Shown: positions 40,301-49,273 of the stretch, piece by piece
Position numbering within the stretch: position 1 is the first letter of the stretch
Layout: each line of letters begins with the position of its first letter
Assembly (NCBI GenBank): GCA_030062745.1
Contig: CP099841.1
Location: 16,367,213 to 16,431,212, forward strand
DNA: 64,000 nt
Direction: 5' to 3'
DNA from: Capitulum mitella
Taxonomy: Eukaryota > Arthropoda > Thecostraca > Pollicipedomorpha > Pollicipedidae
The notes under the pieces: generated by a model
The model's database searches: none
Told to the model about the DNA's origin: nothing
The model's input: the letters and a program-made list of their open reading frames with translations, nothing else
Program-made: the position numbers and the translations under genes

Positions 40301-43300
40301 AATACGACTGGGATCCGGTGTGAATGTTCTTTTTTTATTTAATCACGAGCTACTTGAAGAGAGCAGTGTGCTATTTCTATCGCTGAAGTATCGAGCCGGC
40401 ATTTAAAATCCACGAGCTCGACTAATTTAAGTCCAGAAATGCGTCACAATGAACATCCGTAAAAACAGAAGTTCATCTGTTACTGCTAATCTCTTTAAAT
40501 TCGCTACTCCCGATAATCTTCTGGTCGTGTTCATTTTAGAAGAACTTGCAACTGATCTGTCAGTCAGGTGCTCCCTTTTCCTTGGCATTTGCCTGCATCT
40601 GCCAGGACGTACGCACAACATCGGCGCGTTTTGCATAGATATGCAAGAATATTCTATTATAGATACACAAGAGATTTTATATTCACGACATTTTTAGGCT
40701 CTGGTTCAAAGAGCCATTTGGTACCTAAAATTTTGCCTGCATGTTCCATTGGACTGAAGATTTAGCCAGAGACTGCACTCGGCAGGTGACTGTTTTTTTT
40801 GGGGGGGGGGGCAAAATCTGCGTTAGGACGTGGAGGACTTGACAGAAAGGTATATTGTAGGCGAGGACGGTAAAACACATTATTGTTTTTGTTCATATGG
40901 AGCACAAAAAGCGGGCTACATGTCAGGGTGATTTTCATTTCGAAACGTCAACAGCATTTTTACAGTGCGAAGGATGACAAAAAAAACTTGCCAGCCTGAC
41001 CTGGAGCCAGTGCACGAAAGGCAACCGTGTAAACATTACATTCACTTTAGTTCTTTTTTTGGTGTACGGAGGTTTGCAAACACCTAACCCTGATGTGTTT
41101 TGTTCTACATCCACTGATCTAAGTTTTGCAAACCTGTGGAACTGGAGAAGAATAGGTGCTCCCAGTGATTTTTAACGATTCCCATGTTCTGAAGGCGGTG
41201 GAATGACCTCACCGCCGGGCTGACCACGATGGATGGCAGTGCCGTCTTCCCGGCGCCACTGGACCCGCGGCGGCGGGTACCCGGAGGCCCGACACGCCAA
41301 ACTGATGTCCTCCGACTCGCGCACGATCATGTCTGTACTGCTGCCGTCGTCGTGGATCTTCGGCGGCACTGGAAGCCAGGCCAAGCCATCACCAGCGGTC
41401 AAATGCCCATGCATTTGACACTTGGGTCCCCATGGCGGGGAAGAAGATCACAGTTGTTCGCCCGGACCAGACGCCGACGACACTCAAGGACAACCAGCCA
41501 CATTGTGAGGGTAGAGGATAGTTCTCATGACACACAGCTGAAATTCAAGAGATTCAGATGCGGGATAACGACATTATTTGCAGCAAACTTAACCAGGCAC
41601 TCCATTCACCAGTTTGTCTGCCCTCCCATACGTGGAAAAACCTCAAAAAGTGCTGCGCAGATAAGTTGGAAAGTACAGAAGTACATCATGTATTCCAGTG
41701 TCGGCTTCATGTCTATTCAGGCTAACCGAATAATTATAGTCATATGCTCATAACTTTATTTCATTAAGATGTCGGATATCGGTTTTGATTGGCACGTGCT
41801 GACTTTCAGCGATACGCAAACCGCTGATCATATGTTTAGCATTGCCCATCACAGTTTAGCAGTTAACAACATTAGGGATTTAGAGCTGCGAGAGATAAGT
41901 CAATATACAATTTACTGCCCTGACCTACTCACACATCATCTTGTCACAAGTGGTGAACCAGAGGTAAACTCAGAGAACTGGAAACAGCGCTATGACTAAA
42001 AAAGCACAAGGTTTTGCTTCTTGTGACAACTGTGCGGACATGGTTTGTCAGCGAAACAAGCAGCATGCCGCAAATGGCCAAACAATGTAATATTTGGTCA
42101 AACGGCATTCCAGAAAACGAAAGCATGCGACAAATATGATTTTAAAAACCAAAACGCGAAAGAATAAAGGTTGCGGCGAAAAAAAACAGACCGGGCCATA
42201 GCCGTGCTATTTCAGCTGCGAGTTCCTATACATCCCTATTACATACATATACATATATATATATACATACATTCCTATACATCCCTATACGTGGACAATG
42301 GGCCGGACTGCCTACTACAGAATTCAGATAAGATTTTTGTTTCTGGGAAAGAGCCTGCTTAAGTCACGCGCAAATACTAAATGAGTGTACATATACTTTA
42401 AATTCAACTCCCACTTGCCAAGAGGGACCATGGATGTCAACTCTAGGTCTAGGTTTCAGTTTCCCTTTTATGACAGAATAGTTCGAAAAAACTGAAATTT
42501 AGTGACCAATGTTCGAACCTCTCCGTATGCTCCTCTAACCAAAAAACCAAAGATCATATTAGGGCACCTATTCATGGCATGACAAGGTACAATTGCTACT
42601 TGTAATTCCACGATCTATATTTGACGGTCTCCACCAGTACTCCGACGTCATATATGGACAGTGTTTTTTAAATAGCTTTTCCTGGAAAAAGTTCTGCGAG
42701 GATTCCGTCTTAAAAAATAAGGTAACCTGCAAGGGTTAGCTACTGCAACTGAACTGAAATGCCTTTGTCAGTGCGTTAGGTGATTGGCTGGGACTGACAG
42801 TAATCACTGATTCCACTGACGAAGGCATAACGGGGCGACCGTCCATTAACGGGAGCGTTGTTAAATATCCAATCCAATGACCAACCAACCGACCGTCCAT
42901 GTCCGTCGGCTTCCGGAGGTGGCAGGATAACACTTCTGTGACGTCACGCACGGCTGCTCAGCCCCGTCTGGCGTCCGGTGTCCGGCCCAACCAACCGGCC
43001 ACACCTCACCTGCGCACCGGCAGCCACAGCCACAGCCACAGCCACACAGACAAAAGGCCGAGTGCCTTCAGCAGTGCACTCGTACAATCTGCACCCTCTC
43101 AGGTGGAAAAACGAATAGATCGCCTTGACATAATGCTAAGAGCCGTAGGGATTGGAAATGGGGGCTGCTAACAATAAGAGTCCTTCTTGCTCTCTATATC
43201 AAGCATGGGTGTAGCAAGCAAAACCTTTTTACAGGTGCTGCCGGCGTCGTCGGGTCTACGGCCGTCGGTTAGCAGAAGACTGGGTAGCGGCTGACAGTGC

Positions 43301-45962
43301 GTCTAGAGCGAGATCGCCGACCGCAGGTATGTCTAGAGAGAGATTTGCGACCGGATGCACGTCTAGAGCGAGATCCGCGGCCGGAGGTATGTCTCCAGCG
43401 AGATCCGCGGCTGGAGGCACTTCTAGAGCGAGCTTTGCGGCCGGGGGCACGACTAGAGTGAGATCTGCGACCGGAGGTATGTCTACATCGAGATCTGCGA
43501 CCGGGGTCACGTCTAGAGCGAGATCCGCAGCCAGAGGTATGTCTAGAGAGAGATCTGCGACCGGGGCACATCTAGAGCGAGATACGCGGCCGGAGGTATG
43601 CCTAGAGCGAGACTTGCGATCGGAGCCGCCTCCAGAGCGAGATCCACGATCAGAAACGCCTCCAGCCCTTTCCCTGTGAGGGGTGGGAGAGGAGTGGATT
43701 CCGCCCTGTTCGTTCGTTCGTTCATTAGAGCTTGCAGGCGTCGTACGGCCGCCATGACGTATTAAAGAGCTCACCAGTCTAAGTGGCGACGGCTGACATG
43801 CTCGGTCAAAAAAAATATGGACAAGAACCACGCCAAAATAGAAACATAGGAACATGAAAACAATGCACCCACAAAGGACACACGAGTGACTAAAGTGGTG
43901 TCTACAGGGCAGAGAATGTTGTCCCATGTCCGACAGGAGCCGAAATGACTGCACGTTGTTATACAACGAGACTCGTCTCCCAGCAACTACTGCATCGCGG
44001 GAAGTGGTGCCCTTTGCCCGAAGTGACATAACCATTCCGCCACTAAGCCCCGACAGGTCAACACACGACGCACGATTAAAGGCTTGGCACAGCGAGGACA
44101 CAGCAGCCTCTCGTTCTCACACAAGACATAATCGTGCGATGTGCATGCGTGTCCAGTACGCAAACGGCACAGAACAACCTCCTCGCTTCTCATCTTAACC
44201 AAGCAGGTTGACCACTAGCGATGACGAGGCTTAACAGCTCATGGTTTGTTGGAAACTAGTATGTCGCAGCTGGACTGCCATTTCTTATAAAGAAATGCAG
44301 TTATCGTTGGATAAAGGTCTCTGGCCGGCAATGGCAGAGTACGTCTGCATGCAGTCAGCGTGGCTCGCTTCGCAACGGGGTCTGCGAGCTCGTTTCCCGT
44401 GATACCAACGTGCCTGGGGATCCAACACAGCGTGATTTTCCTCTCCACCCGGTCCAGAATAGTGAGGGACGTTAAAATATTCTGTGCAAGAAGATGTACA
44501 AGATAAAAAGTGAATTCGGCCCCCCCCCCCGGGTTTTTCGCTGGCCCAGTCTAAACCGTTCGAGATAAATCCGTGGAACTTGATGAATTGTCCTGCCCAT
44601 CATTTTTGCACATGTTGATAAGTTTTCAATATTCTTGACCATCAGGGGTCCTCCAGAGGGGGGTTTTAAGGAGGCATGTCTTGACGATTTCGCGAAAAGC
44701 TAGGGTACCACAACATTATATTCTATTTGACATGTGCTGATAACAGCTGATAATGATTCACACCAACGTATTTAGACGCGTGTCTAGGATGCATAGAGAT
44801 GTTTTTAGTTGGGCAGAGGATCTAGGGCAGTCTAAATGGGTATTCTGTTGGTCAGTTTACCAAATAAAATAAAATATTTGAAACGTTTGCATCTTTATTT
44901 CATGCGATTGGTGATGGTAAAAAGTGCAGGTTAATGTTTCAGGCACTCCTTTTCTCATTTTCAATGATAAAACTGTGAAGTTTTAAGGAATTCCGAATCT
45001 TGAAATTTAAAGACCTAAAGTTCGAGATGTTTTGCCTGTTTAATACTTAATTTGACTTCAGCAGTGTCAAAACCCTCATAAATGTATTTTGCCACCAAAG
45101 CACCGCAACCAGAGTGTAAAACCGAGTTTCCAAGGAGTTAGCAACGTTGCCAACACTACCCCGAATTTCGACCTTCTTATTCTGCCTAAGAGAATTTTGA
45201 AATCTTAAAGACGCCATTGTCTAGAACAAATCTCGATGTAGCGTTCACAGTCTGAGTCGAGCAAATCGGACCATAATTTTAAGAGATCTGGGGGGAGTGG
45301 AATCCCCGTCATAGATTCTGATCCAAACCAGCGTCAGGAAAGCGGCTAGAGCGAGATCTACCACCGACTGGTCGACGGCACCTCTACAGTGAGATCCGTA
45401 GCCGGTGGCACGTCTGGAGCGAGACCCGCGGCCGACGACGCGTATGGACCGACAGTTGGGACAGCAGTCGGCGAGATAAAACAGGACAAGTTGAGGCCTT
45501 CAAAAATCCCCGGAACCGACGACTGAATCCCCGCATGTTGACTATAGGATATACATACTATAGGATGGTCTGGGGTGGCTCGATAAAAGAAAGGTATGGA
45601 AATCTTTTGCCCACGCTTGCCACATTTGTCATGCAACAACAGTGAACAGTATTAGCAGTGGTGCCCAAGGCGAGCCATTATTCCTTTTGTGCAACTTCAC
45701 AACGTCATAACGGGCGGGGTGATGTGATGGCGGCTCCAGCCGAGCTGCACGCACCTACCACCTGTAGGTAGCCCGTCTGCGACATCATCGGATCAGTGTT
45801 GATCTGGCACATGTAGAAGCCGCGATCTTGCTCGGTCACCTGGCTGATATGCAGGTGCCAGTTGCTGTGGCCGCCATGAGTGAGCGTCACACGTGGGTTG
45901 CGGGTGATGAGCGTCCGGTGGATCGTTAGGATCGTCTGGGTGTCCACGCGCACCCAGGCCAC
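34212..45962 (-). CDS. DIP/lachesin-like Ig-domain cell-surface protein gene (partial, five exons)
   Basis: Seen: five exons on the minus strand (45962-45755, 41368-41213, 38228-38088, 37501-37361, 34364-34212) join into 799 coding bases without a stop. They give half of Ig1, all of Ig2 and all of Ig3. Each Ig domain keeps its hallmark residues: DRGFYMC in Ig1; a Cys and Trp pair, then HMGAYLC, in Ig2; a Cys and Trp pair, then SYKCVAKNSLG, in Ig3. Known family: this pattern belongs to arthropod DIP proteins (partners of Dpr proteins), often auto-named lachesin-like or IgLON-like. They are GPI- or membrane-anchored and act in neuronal recognition. Introns are about 4386, 2984, 586 and 2996 bases. 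All junctions between recovered exons are phase 1, so the middle exons are symmetric. Missing: signal peptide, first half of Ig1 and C-terminal anchor. Which DIP paralogue this is cannot be decided by eye. Confidence 0.9.
35010..35524 (+). mobile_element. 5'-truncated non-LTR retrotransposon (3' end) in a DIP-like intron
   Basis: The + frame from 35019 reads NFGARIVSGSHKRDSVSATL, KALGW, SIGVFGAL, VRSLFIP and TRASAAGALEPP. One in-frame stop (35265) follows, then FSYRAASSWNRLLP. The pattern of RIVSG, L-LGW, then F-R-A-SSWN-LP is the C-terminal end of an RT-encoding non-LTR ORF2. AATAAA near 35498 precedes a (CTGAA)n tail at 35504-35524. It is opposite in orientation to the host gene. Confidence 0.75.
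35640..36320 (+). mobile_element. Family E repeat, copy 1
   Basis: Colinear with 51480-51855 plus 53070-53500. Shared landmarks are CATTTCAA(G/A)...GAAAA, a GGAATAAA-C-GT-AATAT word, GTCAAACAAG(A/G)TC, then GTTTCTGGTGTCTGT and GGAAGTTATTTTCGCG. Ends and class are unknown; no coding capacity is seen. Lies in the intron between exons D and E. Confidence 0.55.
36945..37395. repeat. Degenerate ~35-bp tandem array running into exon D
   Basis: About a dozen diverged units resemble TACCTGCCGTGATCATTTGG followed by TGCTGAATAT. Clear ones start near 36975, 37012, 37047, 37159, 37222 and 37260. The last unit, near 37356, lies across the donor and last codons of exon D. On the gene strand each unit corresponds to the exon end ATGATCACGGCAGGTACC, with drift. 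Confidence 0.65.
37361..37501 (-). CDS. Exon D: first half of Ig domain 3, DIP-like gene
   Basis: Begins APMMLVSSQLESAYVGQ after the split Phe codon, then RLHCQTEAFPRPINYW, then DGQQQMITA. Cys, Trp and the P-I-NYW motif match the start of Ig3 in DIP proteins. The acceptor is TCCGCAG, and the donor GTACCG follows GCA G (phase 1). The donor and the last ~7 codons coincide with the end unit of a degenerate tandem array that continues into the intron to about 36945, so this splice site lies inside repeated sequence. Confidence 0.92.
38088..38228 (-). CDS. Exon C: second half of Ig domain 2, DIP-like gene
   Basis: Joined to the G left by the previous exon, it reads DMSAVTVIEGDVLNITRVSR, followed by LHMGAYLCIARNG and VSKRIYIKVH. 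VSRLHMGAYLCIA with VSKRI is a near-diagnostic DIP/IgLON signature for the end of Ig2. The acceptor is CGCCGCAG; the donor is a consensus GTAAGT after CAT T (phase 1). It is 141 bases long, identical to the next exon. A 29-bp tandem repeat sits 73-146 bases upstream of the acceptor. Confidence 0.93.
38301..38374. repeat. 29-bp tandem repeat, 2.6 copies, upstream of exon C
   Basis: CCCGGTACTGACTGC starts at 38301, 38330 and 38359, with ATTTCTTTGCAA between. The units are nearly identical. It lies in the intron, ending 73 bases before the exon C acceptor on the gene strand. Confidence 0.9.
38375..41212. other. Intron between exons B and C
   Basis: No further exon found. A perfect 13-base inverted repeat of ATGGGTCATGGGT lies at 40252-40264 / 40288-40300, and a poly-G run lies near 40800. 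The frames at 39634-40020 are GC-rich but unrecognised. Confidence 0.4.
41213..41368 (-). CDS. Exon B: first half of Ig domain 2, DIP-like gene
   Basis: After the phase 1 junction it reads VPPKIHDDGSSTDMIVRES, then ISLACRASGYPPP, then VQWRREDG. The Cys and Trp of the second Ig fold are both present, and VPP at the start is the usual Ig1-Ig2 linker. The acceptor is CTTCCAG after a pyrimidine-rich stretch. The donor is GTGAGG after GGC G (phase 1). The 156-base length is a multiple of three, so skipping would keep frame. The tail after WRREDG (HRGQPGG) is variable in this family, so the donor could in principle differ by a few codons. The long plus-strand frame 41229-41753 is only the antisense of this exon and flank. 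Confidence 0.88.
41369..43300. other. First part of the intron between exons A and B
   Basis: Only an AT/AC-rich microsatellite at 42241-42270 and a short CAGCCA run near 43021-43045 were recognised. Confidence 0.4.
43301..43665. repeat. 30-bp minisatellite, about 12 units, open on both strands
   Basis: The unit resembles TCTAGAGCGAGATCTGCGAC plus CGGAGGTATG, 30 bases long, and drifts between copies. Since 30 is a multiple of three, frames stay open: the minus strand reads a 10-residue PPAADLALDV-like repeat, and + reads an RSAAGGMSRA-like repeat. It lies just 3' of the retrotransposon remnant at 43700-44450 and recurs at 45345-45470. Confidence 0.85.
43700..44450 (-). mobile_element. Non-LTR retrotransposon remnant: RNase H and C-terminal domain
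   Basis: The minus strand reads ITLCWIPRHVGITGNELAD at about 44436-44380, the classic W-P-HVGI-GNE-AD motif of the RNase H domain in I/Jockey-type non-LTR elements. It is followed by RLRTGHACTSHDYVL and CPRCAKPLIVRRVLTC (zinc-knuckle-like end), then in another frame LLGDESRCI and LIRHGGRTTPASSNERTNE. At least two frameshifts separate the parts, and the RT is absent upstream. Inserted in the host-gene intron in the same orientation as the gene. Confidence 0.8.
44515..44800 (+). mobile_element. Diverged fragment related to the family A left part
   Basis: CCCCCCCGGGTTTTTCGCTGG, CGTGGAACTT, CATCATTTTTGCAC and a GTTTTC-like word follow the order of the first ~200 bases of family A, without the terminus. 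Weak similarity by eye. Confidence 0.35.
45345..45470. repeat. Second short array of the 30-bp minisatellite
   Basis: About three diverged units (AGAGCGAGATCTACC, CAGTGAGATCCGTAGCCGG, GGAGCGAGACCCGCGGCCG) match the array at 43301-43665. The minus strand reads PPATDLTVEVP. Confidence 0.7.
45662..45691 (+). repeat. 30-bp direct repeat, 3' of exon A
   Basis: Identical over 30 bases to 46062-46091, exactly 400 bases away; begins TGCCCAAGGCGAGCC. The pair brackets exon A. Confidence 0.95.
45755..45962 (-). CDS. Exon A: second half of Ig domain 1, DIP-like gene
   Basis: The exon encodes 69 residues starting VAWVRVDTQTILTIH and containing ITRNPR, NWHLHI, DRGFYMCQINTDP and GYLQVV. These are the strand C to G motifs of DIP Ig1, including the second conserved cysteine. 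The acceptor is the CCGCAG just before the GTG of VAW (phase 0); it has only a weak pyrimidine tract. The donor is GTGCGT after GTA G (phase 1), which pairs with the TG that opens the next exon to restore Val. The minus-strand frame stays open well beyond both splice sites, but the upstream residues no longer resemble an Ig domain. The partner exon with the first Ig1 cysteine was not found upstream. Confidence 0.9.
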
Positions 45963-46061
45963 CTGCGGAGCATCATAGAGGCTGCTAGTGGCGGTAACGC
46001 TGTCACCGTTCGTAGATATCATATCGCAGAGAACTACTATATTGCAACGAATCTGTTTTCC

Positions 46062-46091
46062 TGCCCAAGGCGAGCCATTATTCCTTTTGTG
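46062..46091 (+). repeat. 30-bp direct repeat, 5' of exon A
   Basis: Partner of 45662-45691; perfect over 30 bases, then the copies differ. Confidence 0.95.
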
Positions 46092-46369
46092 TGTAACTTC
46101 TGAATTGGTGTGGTATCTGCCGACCACAATCACGCGGGCTGCCGTTGGGGTGAGCTGTGAGCCCTTCATCCCTTTTGTGATCTGTCGGTGAACCCTTTCG
46201 CGACAGCAAGCAAACGACCAGATGTGACCAGTGGCAAAACTGGACTTCAGGGACGACCTCATTTGCCTGTCGATGAGCAACACATCCTCCTGGAAACATA
46301 TAAACGGTATCCTCTGACGGCGTTTTCCTCAGTTCCGCACATCGCCATCGTTCAGTTTGATCGGAAGAC

Positions 46370-46620
46370 TCCGGCGCGACGGCTGTAGCCGTCGCTGCCG
46401 GCCTGTGTCCTGGTCCGGCCGGGAGCGGTGCAGCGTGGCGCCGCCAGTCGTGCAGCCGCACCGTCGGCTCGTCGGCCGGCGGCCAGCTCAGCTCTACCTC
46501 ACTATCGGCGCCGCCGGCCCGCCCTCAGACCGACTCCGAGCGGCGCATTACTCGCCGACGAGGCCGTCCGACGACGGAGCACAGCCTCCGGCCATCGCGG
46601 CCGCTATCGCACCACCTAAA
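46370..46620. other. GC- and CpG-rich patch upstream of exon A
   Basis: Very GC-rich with many CGG/GCC words. Frames are open on both strands because of composition. One minus frame reads EVELSWPPADEP, but no conserved domain follows and no good splice sites were seen. Could be a CpG island, an alternative first exon or a repeat. Confidence 0.35.
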
Positions 46621-46804
46621 CGCCCACTTTATGCATGCCGTTGGTTTGGTTTGATTTTTGCTCGCGTCGTGATAAGAAGAATCAATTTGTTGCCCGGGGC
46701 GAGACTGCCGGACGCCAGGCGGAGGTCTGTTTATTGGCCAGCCGAGTCCTGAAAACTCAGTCAACTTGTGCGCGTCGGAGAGAGGGGGTGCGTGGAGGGT
46801 AGAT

Positions 46805-46862
46805 GCGTGCGTGCGTGCGTGGGCGTGTGAGGTGGGGGGGGGGGGGGGCGTGCGCGCGTGTA
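46805..46862. repeat. (GTGC)n / poly-G / (GC)n low-complexity tract
   Basis: GTGC repeats, a run of more than 15 G, then GTGCGCGCGTG. Confidence 0.9.
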
Positions 46863-47247
46863 TTTATGCATGGGTGCGTGGGTACAGTTTACATTCGGAA
46901 AGCAGCACCTACCGGCAGCATTCGGCCAAAGTAGCTTGCGCGGTTTTGTTGTACAACGGAATTCTGGTTGGTCTAAGACCTCGCATGAATTGCAGACTTA
47001 TCACCCTTTGTATTCACAGGTTTTTAGAACAGGGGTGACCTATTTAGCTTTTAATAATCCTCTCCTTACCTGCACCATGACGTAGATGGCCGGAGCCGGG
47101 GGGGGGGGCGTTTCGACGCCCCTCCTCTTTATCTGACGAACGGAAAGTCGACGAAAGATAGAAATGATTTCATCCGAAAGCTCGCCATGGGTATGTTCAA
47201 AAGCAGATAATTCGTTCTAATATTTTGAAAAAATAATGCAATTTTTG

Positions 47248-47252
<5 letters not shown>

Positions 47253-47305
<53 letters not shown>
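47253..47305. repeat. (AT)n microsatellite
   Basis: Uninterrupted AT run of about 26 units. Confidence 0.95.
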
Positions 47306-47308
<3 letters not shown>

Positions 47309-47430
47309 AGGGCTTTCTAAAAAGAACTCTAGCTCCGCCACTAATAACGCTGCAGGAATGCTGAGCATACCGATGGCAAGCTATTACAATGTGCATTTGG
47401 TGGTATATAATTTATAAGACTATATAGCAC

Positions 47431-47452
47431 TACACACACACACACACACACG

Positions 47453-47525
<73 letters not shown>
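47431..47525. repeat. (AC)n(AT)n compound microsatellite
   Basis: About 12 AC units, then about 32 AT units. Confidence 0.95.
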
Positions 47526-47528
<3 letters not shown>

Positions 47529-47671
47529 CACATATCTCATCAGGTAGCTTGACATAACTTCATTTTTGATATCGCTATATTTGTGAGGTTTTTGATCGTC
47601 ACTGGCGAGTTGTTCTACTTCTATATTTCCATAACGGTAGAAGTGATTTGCAAGAACATTTTTAAACCCTA

Positions 47672-48752
47672 TTCCCGGAGGGCTAAACGGTATAACCCAT
47701 TCCCGGCACGGGGGATTTGGCCCCCTGAGATCTCAAACTACAGGTCAGATTTCACCGCAACAATTGCCAGTCGATTCGTCATGACGTAAATACATTTTTG
47801 TGGAAATAAGTTTTCAGAATCTTGAAAAGGGTTCATACAGGGGCGAAAAAAATTACAATGGAACTATTTTTGGCCACGCTGTTTCTGGACTGAATTTGTT
47901 GAAAGAAATATGAAAGGAGAGCTTATGGATGGGACTTTTACCATTGGTCCATACGTTAAGAATTTTGAGGTAAAATCAGAGGCGTTCATCGGGTTTCGAA
48001 AAAGGAGGGTATTTGTTTTCAGTCTGAATTACCAAGAAAAGTTACAACACCTTTTTAGCTTCTACTAGTTATATTATACTGACGAAGAAAAAAATCGTGT
48101 TCCTTTGTGTGATGGCAGCATCGGCGGCGCCACGGACATGAAAAAAGGGGGACTGCCATGGTCACATGTTTATCAGGTCTACTTAAAGCCTTTGACCTAA
48201 AATGACCCCAGAGGTTCTAAGAGTCAAATGCGATGGCCCTGAGCGCATATCATGTGGTCTAAAAACGTTTTTAATCCCCTCAGTTGACCCTATTTCAAAA
48301 ATCCCAACTTCTAGCTGTCATGATATAGGGTACGCGCACTGACATTTTCTGCCACAGCCCCGTGACCCGACTCGATATCAGCCTGAAACCTGGTATACAG
48401 AGGACACTCTTGTACGCAATACATATTCAGGGTTTTTTAGTTGAAAAAATGCGCCAAAGTTATCGGCTTAAAACGGGATTTTGACTTTTGACTTTGCCCT
48501 GGCCCTATGAACGGACCTGAGATTAACAAAACTATTTCTGTATGCGTGGTCACTTAGTGACCTCAACACCGATACCAAATTTTAAGTTCTTTCTAAAAAA
48601 AAACTTTCTGGCAGCCATGTCTTCAGCTTGAACAGGGCCAAAACTCGTATGAGGTGCTTCCAGAAATCGTTACCTGGCTCCATCCCTGAGGAAAATAAAA
48701 TAATGAAGTTCTGACACAGCAGGCTGAAAAAGTAGTTACAGAAAAATACCTA
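47672..48752 (+). mobile_element. Family B element, copy 3 (interrupted)
   Basis: Left end TTAAACCCTATTCCCGG. The interior is colinear with B copy 1 (GGCGGCGCCACGGACATG, TGACCCGACTCGATATCAG, CCTGAGGAAAATAAAATAA). Homology stops at GTTACAGAAAAATACC, where an A-type terminus CTAACCCGCCCCCGAC follows. Its missing right end appears at 50522-50612. Confidence 0.8.
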
Positions 48753-48767
48753 ACCCGCCCCCGACAC

Positions 48768-49263
48768 TTTACGTCATAGCTCCGTGACCTGACCTGATAT
48801 CAACCTGAAACTTGGTACACAAGTAGAGGACACCCTTCTACGTGATATGTATTCCGAGTGTGGCATCTGGAGAAAGGCACCAAAATTGATGTGATGAAGC
48901 CAAATTTTGGTTTTACCTTGATCGCACGTTTTGAAATGACCGCAGATTAACAAAATTATATTTGTATGCTTGTCCAACTGTTTACCTATACGTCCATACG
49001 AAGTTTTGAATTCCATCTTAAAAGCGTCAGTGTCGGTAGCCATTTATGTTTTTCGTTCAAAAGGGCCAAAAATGGCCTGAGGTGCCTCCCAAAAACGTTG
49101 CCCAAAACTCCGCCCCTGAGCAAAATAGAAATGCGACATTTTGTTGCAGTATGTAAAAAAAATGGGTAGGAAAGGTGGCCAAGTTCCGTGAAGCTGCATC
49201 TATAACCTTGGAATTGGCAAGCGAAAAACCCGAGGGGGTCGATTTTAGTCCCTTTGACCCATG
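48768..49263 (+). mobile_element. Family B element, right-half fragment
   Basis: Restarts in mid-element at TACGTCATAGCTCCGTGACC and runs colinearly through GGTACACAAGTAGAGG and GGCCTGAGGTGCCTCCC to a decayed B end (AAAAACCCGAGGGGGTCGAT). Sits between an A-type terminus stub (48753-48767) and A copy 3. Confidence 0.78.
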
Positions 49264-49273
49264 AAATCCTTCC

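Noticed and set aside
41229-41753. 174-codon plus-strand frame
   Set aside because: It is antisense to exon B, whose minus-strand product has clear Ig2 motifs. The plus peptide has none.
43256-44101. Longest open frame in the window (281 codons, minus strand) as a protein gene
   Set aside because: Its first part runs through the shifted C-terminal end of a non-LTR retrotransposon, and the rest is the 30-bp minisatellite, which is open on both strands. No coherent domain.
45705-46283. 192-codon minus-strand frame as a single-exon gene
   Set aside because: Only 45755-45962 resembles an Ig domain and it has fitting splice signals. The N-terminal part of the frame lacks any Ig1 strand A-B motif or first cysteine.
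47065-47130. Strong donor-like CAG-GTAAGG on the minus strand (47077 region) as the missing Ig1 first-half exon
   Set aside because: The residues before it (AIYVMVQ) do not match the LG-Y(K/R) end expected, and a poly-C run and no cysteine lie upstream.
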